A stretch of 37,531 bases of DNA. Origin: an uncultured Parvibacter sp. GTDB lineage: Bacteria; Actinomycetota; Coriobacteriia; Coriobacteriales; Eggerthellaceae. The notes under the pieces were generated by a model. That model worked only from the letters and a program-made list of their open reading frames with translations. It made no database searches and was not told the origin of the DNA. Every line of letters starts with the position of its first letter. The stretch's first letter is position 1. Of this stretch, positions 31,924 through 37,531 are shown one piece after another. The DNA is taken from assembly GCA_910587945.1 (NCBI GenBank), contig CAJUNI010000009.1, positions 4,651 through 42,181 on the forward strand, given 5' to 3'. The position numbers and the translations under genes were made by a program.

Positions 31924-32463
31924 ATGGATACCGCGAATAAAAGGGATTGGGGTTTGTTTGCCGCTGGCATCGCCCTCATTATTATCAGCTTCATTTTCTT
32001 ATTGGCCCCTGGTCTGACCATGGTGTCGATTGCAGCTGTGGCAGGAGCCATGCTGCTGGTGGTAGGTGGCATGGATGTCTATACCTATGCCCGCTATCGT
32101 AAGTCCATGACGCTCTCTGGTTGGATGTTAGCCTATGCCATTTGCGACATTATTTTAGGTATCATGTTCCTCATTCATCCCATCGTAGCTGCGGCCGTTA
32201 TTCCGTGGGTAGCTGGCATCTTCGTGGTAGCCTATGGCATCTTCCAAATTGCGATGGCGGTAAAGCTGCGTGATGTGATGCCGGGCGCTGGTTGGCTCGT
32301 AGCCAATGGCATCGTGAGCATTCTTTGCGGCATCTGCTTCTTTGTCTGGCCGGCATCCTTTGCCATTTTCTTAGCCGTCTTTTTGATGATGCGTGGTGTG
32401 ACCATGGCCGTATATGGCGTAACTCCCGGTTCTGCCATGACTCGCGCTTCGTTTTACAACTAG
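31924..32463 (+). CDS. DUF308/HdeD-type membrane protein
   Basis: This 179-residue protein has about six membrane helices in paired short segments, as in the HdeD/DUF308 family: WGLFAAGIALIIISFIFLLAP, GWMLAYAICDIILGIMFLIHP and GWLVANGIVSILCGICFFVWP are three similar hairpin-like units. HdeD is linked to acid tolerance in Escherichia; the role here is unknown. I chose ATG 31924, with AAGGAG ten bases upstream, over GTG 31915. It stands alone, closed by the terminator at 32518-32560. Confidence 0.88.
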   Translation: MDTANKRDWGLFAAGIALIIISFIFLLAPGLTMVSIAAVAGAMLLVVGGMDVYTYARYRKSMTLSGWMLAYAICDIILGIMFLIHPIVAAAVIPWVAGIFVVAYGIFQIAMAVKLRDVMPGAGWLVANGIVSILCGICFFVWPASFAIFLAVFLMMRGVTMAVYGVTPGSAMTRASFYN

Positions 32464-32517
32464 GATCGCCGCTTTCAGTACTGAATTTTCAGTGGTAGTT
32501 CCGTAATTCGTTTAACC

Positions 32518-32560
32518 GTTCGCCTCCCATCTAGCTTTGCTGGCGGGAGGCGAACTTTTT
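32518..32560 (+). terminator. intrinsic terminator after the DUF308 gene
   Basis: GTTCGCCTCCC (32518-32528) pairs perfectly with GGGAGGCGAAC (32545-32555), followed by five T residues. Confidence 0.95.
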
Positions 32561-32603
32561 GTACTAGCATAACTCCTGACACCGAATTGGAATGGGAGTA
32601 ACT

Positions 32604-34739
32604 ATGGATACAAACCCTGAACAAGGCAGCCTGCTAGACGCGGCGCAGCAAGCGGAACTCACCTCGGATCCGGCTGCGCGTATTGAGGCCCTTCGCCGTG
32701 AGATTGAGCACCATACCTATCTCTACTATGCCCTGGATGCTCCTACCATTTCCGATGCCGCCTTCGACTCGCTAATGCGCGAATTGCGTGCTCTCGAGCA
32801 AGCCCATCCTGAGTTAATTGATCCGAGTTCTCCGACCCAGCGAGTGGGTGGGTCTGTCAGCGACCAATTTACAGCGGTTCGTCATGAGGTGCGGATGTAC
32901 TCCCTTGATAACGCTATGAATCTTGAAGAACTTGACGGGTGGATGGAGCGCATCGCAGAAGAGTTTGGCACGCTCCCACCCCTGGATTGCGAACTTAAGA
33001 TTGATGGCTCCTCCATTGCGCTTACCTACGAAAATGGCCTGCTGGTTCGGGCAGCTACCCGAGGAGATGGCACCACCGGGGAAGACGTTACGGCCAATGT
33101 GCGCACCATTGCCGATGTGCCGCTACGCTTGCGTACGGAGGCCCTTTCAGGACTTACCCATCCTGAAGGAACCATAGAACTACGCGGCGAAGTCTATATG
33201 CCGCGCCGAAGCTTCGAGAAGCTCAATCTTGCCGCCGAGGCAAACGGCAAGGCACCCTTTGCGAACCCGCGCAATGCCGCCGCCGGATCCCTGCGCCAAA
33301 AAGATCCCCTCATCACCAAGGGTCGAGATCTCTCTACCTTTATCTATGCGGTGGCTGACGAACGAGCGCTAAAAACTACCACGCAATGGGGACTTCTCGA
33401 ATGGCTGCGTGAAGCAGGCTTTCATGTAAACCCCGATGTACGGTTATGTACTACCGCTCAAGAGGTTCGCGAGTTTTGCGAAGAAGCGCTTGCTCATCGC
33501 GCTGACTTACCCTACGAAATTGATGGCGTTGTAGTCAAAGTGAATGAGTTTGCTTTACAGACCCAAGCAGGGTTTACTTCGCGCGCCCCACGCTGGGCCA
33601 TTGCCTTTAAGTTCCCCCCTGAAGAAAAAACTACGCTGCTGCGCGACATTACCGTCCAGGTAGGGCGGACGGGTGTGCTGACACCGGTAGCAGAGTTGGC
33701 GCCTGTGTCGGTGGCAGGATCAACGGTGGCACGGGCTACCTTGCACAATCTTGATGAGGTTCACCGTAAAGATGTCCGTATCGGTGATACCGTCATTGTG
33801 CGCAAAGCGGGAGACGTAATCCCTGAAGTGTTAGGTCCCATTGCCGAACTGCGTCCTGCCGATGCGCTGCCCTGGCAGATGCCTACCCATTGCCCCAGTT
33901 GTGGGTCACGAGTAGTTCAAGAAGAAGGGGAAGTGGCGGTGCGCTGCATCTCTATTGACTGCCCGGCCCAATCCTTAGAGCGCCTCCTTCACTGGGCCTC
34001 ACGGGGTGCACTGGATATTGATGGGATGGGTGAAGAGATTGTCGGGCGCTTAGTGGAAACCGGCCGCATGTCCGATGTGGCTGACTACTATTCCCTTGAC
34101 GAAGAAGAACTTGCCTTGCTAGACATGGGGCGAGTCTCGAAAGACGGTTCGCCCATTCGGCTGGGAAAAACGATGGCAGCCAAACTGATTGCAGCCATTA
34201 ATGAATCTCGTCAGCGTCCCTTCGCGCGGGTACTCTTTGGTTTGGGTATTCGCCATGTGGGCAAGACTACGGCCGAAGCCATTGTGAGCGTGTTCCCCTC
34301 AGTAGAGCAGTTAGTGGCGGCGGACGAGGCTGCTCTTGTAGCGGTTGATGGAGTTGGGCCTAAAGTAGCCCGAGGAATTCATGAGTTCTTCCGCACCCCC
34401 GATAACGTGCAGGTCATTGAGCGTTTGAGAGCAGCAGGGGTGTGCTTAGCTGACACCACTGCGTCGGCAGCAGAGGGTCCGCAGCCGCTTGCGGGACTCA
34501 CTTTTGTGCTTACGGGAAGCCTCACCGAAAGCGGCATGACCCGAGATGAAGCAGGCGATGCCCTCAAGGCGCTCGGAGCGAAAGTCTCTGGGAGTGTTTC
34601 AAAGAAGACGAGCTATGTGGTGGCGGGCGAAGCTGCAGGCTCAAAGCTTACGAAGGCCGAAAGCCTCGGAGTGCCCGTACTATCTGAGCGCGACTTGCTG
34701 ACCTTACTGCAAACAGGAGAACTGCCTGCAGAGCAATAG
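32604..34739 (+). CDS. ligA: NAD-dependent DNA ligase
   Basis: This 711-residue enzyme seals nicks in replication and repair using NAD+. The adenylation-site Lys132 is in CELKIDGSS. Further landmarks are ATRGDGTTGEDVT, ELRGEVYMP, FANPRNAAAGSLRQKDP, an OB fold, the zinc finger CPSCGSRV with CISIDCPA, helix-hairpin-helix repeats and a C-terminal BRCT domain (LTFVLTGSLTESGMTRDEA to the end). The ATG at 32604 has TGGGAG five bases upstream; the in-frame ATG at 32592 is less well placed. All key residues and length are normal. Confidence 0.97.
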   Translation: MDTNPEQGSLLDAAQQAELTSDPAARIEALRREIEHHTYLYYALDAPTISDAAFDSLMRELRALEQAHPELIDPSSPTQRVGGSVSDQFTAVRHEVRMYSLDNAMNLEELDGWMERIAEEFGTLPPLDCELKIDGSSIALTYENGLLVRAATRGDGTTGEDVTANVRTIADVPLRLRTEALSGLTHPEGTIELRGEVYMPRRSFEKLNLAAEANGKAPFANPRNAAAGSLRQKDPLITKGRDLSTFIYAVADERALKTTTQWGLLEWLREAGFHVNPDVRLCTTAQEVREFCEEALAHRADLPYEIDGVVVKVNEFALQTQAGFTSRAPRWAIAFKFPPEEKTTLLRDITVQVGRTGVLTPVAELAPVSVAGSTVARATLHNLDEVHRKDVRIGDTVIVRKAGDVIPEVLGPIAELRPADALPWQMPTHCPSCGSRVVQEEGEVAVRCISIDCPAQSLERLLHWASRGALDIDGMGEEIVGRLVETGRMSDVADYYSLDEEELALLDMGRVSKDGSPIRLGKTMAAKLIAAINESRQRPFARVLFGLGIRHVGKTTAEAIVSVFPSVEQLVAADEAALVAVDGVGPKVARGIHEFFRTPDNVQVIERLRAAGVCLADTTASAAEGPQPLAGLTFVLTGSLTESGMTRDEAGDALKALGAKVSGSVSKKTSYVVAGEAAGSKLTKAESLGVPVLSERDLLTLLQTGELPAEQ

Positions 34740-34753
34740 CGGCTGTAATGGAG

Positions 34754-34861
34754 TTGGAACTCCTACGGCCTTCAGGCTCGGACTCGCTGCGTCAGTTTGG
34801 TGGTGGCGTATACCACCAAACTTCCTTGCTCGCAATCGCCCTCAGGCCGCAGGAGTTCTAA
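34754..34861. repeat. long palindromic element, copy 1
   Basis: Outer arms TTGGAACTCCT/AGGAGTTCTAA enclose a conserved middle and the inner stem AGTTTGGTGGT (34794-34804)/ACCACCAAACT (34812-34822) around a GGCGTAT loop. It starts shortly after the ligA stop. The core (CCTTCAGG to CCTCAGG) is nearly identical in copies 2 and 3. Confidence 0.9.
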
Positions 34862-34955
34862 GCAAAGAATGTCGTGTAGGTACAAGAAATGTAATAACTT
34901 TAGTTGCTACTGCCTTCTGAATTCAGCCGCTTTTTGCAGCTTCATCCTAGGCTAA

Positions 34956-35073
34956 GCGAAGCGGAGCTCCTACGGCCTTCAGGCTCGGACTCGCTGCGTC
35001 AGTTTGGTGGTGGCGTATACCACCAAACTTCCTTGCTCGCAATCGCCCTCAGGCCACAGGAGTTCCGCTTCGT
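34956..35073. repeat. long palindromic element, copy 2
   Basis: The core is the same as in copy 1, with inner stem at 35001-35029. The outer arms differ but still pair: CGAAGCGGAGCTCCT (34957-34971)/AGGAGTTCCGCTTCG (35058-35072). Confidence 0.9.
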
Positions 35074-35090
35074 AGTTGTGGTCTAGATGC

Positions 35091-35204
35091 TGAGCGAATC
35101 GGCTCAAACCTTCAGGCTCGGACTCACTGCGTCAGTTTGATGGTGGCGTATACCATCAAACTTCCTTGCTCGCAATCGCCCTCAGGCTTGAGTCGATTCG
35201 CTTA
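35091..35204. repeat. long palindromic element, copy 3, with compensatory changes
   Basis: The inner stem is AGTTTGATGGT (35134-35144)/ACCATCAAACT (35152-35162): relative to copies 1 and 2 one G-C pair has become A-T, on both arms. The outer arms AGCGAATCGGCTCAA (35093-35107)/TTGAGTCGATTCGCT (35188-35202) pair fully, with one G-U. Confidence 0.9.
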
Positions 35205-35259
35205 TGCGCTGCCTGCAATCGCCTTCAGGCTTGAGTCGATTCGCTTATGCGCTGCCTGC
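35174..35259. repeat. 43-bp tandem duplication
   Basis: Two adjacent 43-bp units (35174-35216 and 35217-35259) differ by a single base (C versus T in the GCCCTC/GCCTTC part). The unit includes the right arm of palindrome copy 3 plus TATGCGCTGCCTGC. Confidence 0.9.
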
Positions 35260-35573
35260 ATTCAGGTTCATCTGAAACTTAGGAAGTTTTGTGGTTCTAA
35301 GCGGGAATTACGGGAAAATTTGTCCGTACCAAGGTGATTCTATGCCGTACACTGTACGAGTGCTAAATAATCCTCGTTTCTGAATGGGGAAAAGCTACAA
35401 TGAGCAGGTGCTATAGGAAGCTTGAGGAACTACGCCTGACGCATCTCATGGGTAGTGATTCAAACTATCTATCGCAGTCATCTTTGCCTTGAGATGGCAC
35501 TACTGTTTCGTAACCCTAATTCATCGTGACCGATCTTCCCCCCGACGGTCCATTCTGCTTGGAGGAGAGATCC
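35260..35573. other. intergenic stretch without a supported gene
   Basis: It holds a small TTCAG/CTGAA hairpin (35261-35276), an 11-base palindrome GTACACTGTAC (35347-35357), and a 13-codon open frame at about 35341 after an AAGGTGA site. None of these is strong. No convincing promoter for the next gene is visible. Confidence 0.4.
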
Positions 35574-35885
35574 ATGGCTATTCCTTATATGAGTGATGAG
35601 GATCGCACCAAAGCGTTGAACCATGCCAAAGCTATGCGTACAAAGCGGGCTCAGGTATTGCGGGATCTATCAGAGGGAAAAACCACCGTTGCCGCATTGA
35701 TTGAAGGAGCCAAAGACGATGAAGTGGTGGGGCGAATCAAGGTTATCTCTATGCTGAAAGCGTTGCCCGGCTACGGTGATGCGCGAGCCCACGATGTGCT
35801 CGATAGGTTAGGCATTGCGGAAAGTCGGCGCCTGCGTGGTCTGGGTATTCGTCAGCGCACTGCGTTGCTCGAGCTTTTTTCCTAG
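35574..35885 (+). CDS. mihF: actinobacterial integration host factor (mIHF type)
   Basis: This 103-residue nucleoid-associated DNA-binding protein is of the actinobacterial IHF family, unrelated in fold to the enteric IHF alpha/beta. The N-terminal helix is basic, and the DNA-binding part is VGRIKVISMLKALPGYGDA followed by IAESRRLRGLGIRQRTALLE, the helix-two-turn-helix-like region. I chose ATG 35574, which has GGAGGAGAG directly upstream; an earlier in-frame GTG at 35526 has no site. It usually sits near gmk in actinobacteria; here it lies between the palindrome array and moaA. Confidence 0.93.
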   Translation: MAIPYMSDEDRTKALNHAKAMRTKRAQVLRDLSEGKTTVAALIEGAKDDEVVGRIKVISMLKALPGYGDARAHDVLDRLGIAESRRLRGLGIRQRTALLELFS

Positions 35886-35911
35886 GCTGCGCATATAAAT
35901 TACAGGGCCGT

Positions 35912-35953
35912 GGTATTACGCTCTCTGAATGGTTCTTGGTAGCGTATAATACC
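35912..35953 (+). promoter_or_regulatory. candidate moaA promoter with overlapping dyad
   Basis: TATAAT lies at 35945-35950. GGTATTA (35912-35918) and TAATACC (35947-35953) form an inverted repeat, flanked inside by CGC/GCG, so one half overlaps the -10 box. No good -35 box is seen. Confidence 0.45.
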
Positions 35954-35982
35954 CCGTTATCAAGAAGAGAGGGGTTTTAGCC

Positions 35983-36978
35983 ATGATGAGGGATGGTCAC
36001 GGCCGCGCTATTGACTACCTACGCATATCACTTACGGATCGTTGCAACTTCCGCTGCGTCTATTGCATGCCCGAAAAAGGGGTCAATCAAATCGGCCACG
36101 AAGAAGTTCTGCGGATGGAAGAAATCGAGCGCTTGGTTCGTGTGGCGGCGAGCGCTGGTGTTCGCTCGGTACGTCTAACGGGAGGCGAGCCCCTGGTTCG
36201 CAAAGGGGTTGTTGACTTAGTCGATGCTATCACCGATATCCCGGGAATTATCAATGTTTCGATGACCACTAATGGTGTCCTTCTTCCCGCCATGGCTGAT
36301 CGCTTAAAGGCGGCCGGTTTGCACCGGGTGAATATTTCCTTGGATACCTTGGATCCTGAGCAGTTCACCGCTATTACGCGAGGCGGAAAGCTTGAAGACG
36401 TCTTAAAGGGCATCGATACCGCACTTGAAGTGGGCTTCAATCCCGTAAAGATCAATGCGGTGGTGGTGCGCAGTCTCGAGCAGGATTACCTCGAATATGC
36501 CCAGCTCTCGGTGGATCGACCGCTTCATGTGCGCTTTATTGAATATATGCCGATGGGAGATACCTTAGGCACTGGTTGGGGAAAGCAAGATGTGGTTCCC
36601 AACGAAGAGCTGTTCGATATCATTAATGGTCGTGCGGCCGAAGCAGGGTTACCGGGCTTGGAAGATGCTGCAGAAGGAAAACCCTTGGGATGGGGCCCGG
36701 CTCGCTATTTCGCCTTCCCGAATGCTCAAGGAACGGTTGGATTTATTTCTCCGTTGTCCCGTCATTTCTGCTCGGAATGTAATCGTTTGCGCGTTACTGC
36801 CGACGGCAAAATTCGTCCCTGCCTGTTCTCGGATACCGAATACGATGTGCGCGATGCGTTGCGTACCGGCACCGATGCCGATGTGCTGGCGGTACTCCAA
36901 GAGGCATTGGGTGCAAAACCTGATGAACATCATGATCGCGTTGGTACTGAGCGCGGTATGTCTCAAATCGGTGGTTAG
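35983..36978 (+). CDS. moaA: GTP 3',8-cyclase (molybdenum cofactor biosynthesis)
   Basis: This 331-residue radical SAM enzyme begins molybdopterin synthesis by rearranging GTP. The N-terminal cluster is CNFRCVYC (C21, C25, C28), the SAM site is RLTGGEPLVRKG, and the second cluster is in FCSECNRLRVTADGKIRPC. The required C-terminal Gly-Gly is present (SQIGG). GAGGGG precedes the ATG. moaC follows after 77 bases. It supplies the cofactor needed by the two oxidoreductases in this window. Confidence 0.97.
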   Translation: MMRDGHGRAIDYLRISLTDRCNFRCVYCMPEKGVNQIGHEEVLRMEEIERLVRVAASAGVRSVRLTGGEPLVRKGVVDLVDAITDIPGIINVSMTTNGVLLPAMADRLKAAGLHRVNISLDTLDPEQFTAITRGGKLEDVLKGIDTALEVGFNPVKINAVVVRSLEQDYLEYAQLSVDRPLHVRFIEYMPMGDTLGTGWGKQDVVPNEELFDIINGRAAEAGLPGLEDAAEGKPLGWGPARYFAFPNAQGTVGFISPLSRHFCSECNRLRVTADGKIRPCLFSDTEYDVRDALRTGTDADVLAVLQEALGAKPDEHHDRVGTERGMSQIGG

Positions 36979-36984
36979 GCACGA

Positions 36985-36999
36985 GGCCTTGCCAAGGCC
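36985..36999 (+). other. small hairpin between moaA and moaC
   Basis: GGCCTT-GCC-AAGGCC is a 6-bp hairpin just after the moaA stop without a T tract. Confidence 0.4.
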
Positions 37000-37055
37000 C
37001 TAATACAACGTTTTACTTCACAGTCCGTTTGGCCTGTTTGATGAGGAGAATCCCT

Positions 37056-37531
37056 ATGACTGACGTTACTTCCCAGACTCTGACCCATATTGATGAACAA
37101 GGCGATGTTCGCATGGTAGATGTGTCCTTAAAGCCCGATACCGAGCGGATTGCTATTGCGGAAGGATTTATTGCAATGCAGCCCACCACCTTGGAATTGA
37201 TCACCTCGGGTCAAGCTGCTAAGGGTGACGTTTTGGCCTGTGCGCGCGTTGCCGGCATTATGGGAGCAAAGCAAACCAGCTCTCTTATTCCGATGTGCCA
37301 TCCGCTGAATATCACCAAGGCAAAGGTGGAGTGCCGCGCGGTGGAAGCAGGGGAGCGTGAAGACGGGCGCGTCGGTATTCACATTACTGCCACCTGTGGC
37401 GTGACCGGCAAAACGGGTATCGAGATGGAAGCTCTGACAGCCGCCTCTATTGCGTGCCTTACCGTCTATGACATGTGCAAAGCAGTGGATCGCGGCATGG
37501 AAATCATGGATGTTCGTTTGCTGCGCAAGGA
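37056..37531 (+). CDS. moaC: cyclic pyranopterin monophosphate synthase, 5' part (runs off window)
   Basis: The frame is open from ATG 37056 to the window end, 158 full codons. MoaC converts the MoaA product to cyclic pyranopterin monophosphate. Its landmarks are RMVDVSLKPDTERIA, AKGDVLACARVAGIMGAKQT, SLIPMCHPLNITK and TGKTGIEMEALTAAS with the catalytic Lys region YDMCKAVDRGM. AGGAG (37044-37048) lies upstream. Only the last few residues are missing. Confidence 0.96.
   Translation, partial: MTDVTSQTLTHIDEQGDVRMVDVSLKPDTERIAIAEGFIAMQPTTLELITSGQAAKGDVLACARVAGIMGAKQTSSLIPMCHPLNITKAKVECRAVEAGEREDGRVGIHITATCGVTGKTGIEMEALTAASIACLTVYDMCKAVDRGMEIMDVRLLRK

Noticed and set aside
34754..35259. CRISPR-like array after ligA
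   Set aside because: The repeats are palindromes of about 110 bp with irregular spacing and no short unique spacers or cas genes; better explained as palindromic elements and a tandem duplication.
35341..35383. A 13-codon open frame with a fair ribosome site
   Set aside because: Too short, with no recognisable motif and no sign of conservation that can be judged here.

Overview
The window looks like a chromosomal segment of a Coriobacteriia-type actinobacterium (Eggerthellaceae/Cryptobacterium-like). This rests on several things seen together: an actinobacterial-type integration host factor (35574-35885), T-box leaders with intrinsic terminators, strong AGGAGG-type ribosome sites, cytoplasmic DMSO-reductase-family enzymes with an NrfD partner, and radical-SAM, DUF169 and YczE families. 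The species call is inference only. I see no rRNA, tRNA, CRISPR array or insertion-sequence transposase.

Layout. 1-3051: the 3' end of recN, then a membrane-anchored NodB-type deacetylase on the minus strand. 3279-7005: a T-box leader with a UGG (Trp) specifier in front of a complete four-gene ECF transporter (S, A, A', T), most likely a tryptophan importer. 7115-9267: endonuclease IV and a secreted coiled-coil plus RlpA-like barrel protein. 9397-13393: a second T-box (UUC, Phe specifier) and pheS-pheT. 13396-14190: a minus-strand PhnP-like metallo-beta-lactamase gene broken by one in-frame TAA.

14384-26450 is the most interesting part. Nine genes on one strand, bounded by a TATAAT/dyad promoter region and an 18-bp hairpin, encode a molybdopterin/tungstopterin oxidoreductase with an unusual C-terminal octapeptide-repeat module, a four-cluster ferredoxin subunit, an NrfD membrane subunit, a two-CCG-domain (HdrB-like) protein, a second molybdopterin oxidoreductase, a DUF2064 nucleotidyl/glycosyl-transferase-like protein, a Cys-rich radical SAM protein related to the pterin-methylase/TrsS group, a ferredoxin-DUF169 fusion, and a GNAT acetyltransferase with a Cys-rich tail. 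Neither large subunit nor the ferredoxin subunit has a Tat leader, so the catalytic side should be cytoplasmic. I read this as a candidate redox system of unknown substrate, with its own maturation genes.

26494-28041: a YczE-like membrane protein and a PadR regulator (minus strand). 28042-32463: a structured leader and glmS, then acpS-nnrD (overlapping) and a DUF308/HdeD-type membrane protein ending in a textbook terminator. 32604-34739: ligA. 34740-35573: a gene-free stretch with three long palindromic elements whose arms covary, plus a 43-bp tandem duplication. 35574-37531: integration host factor, moaA and the first part of moaC, which supply the molybdopterin pathway the large cluster needs.
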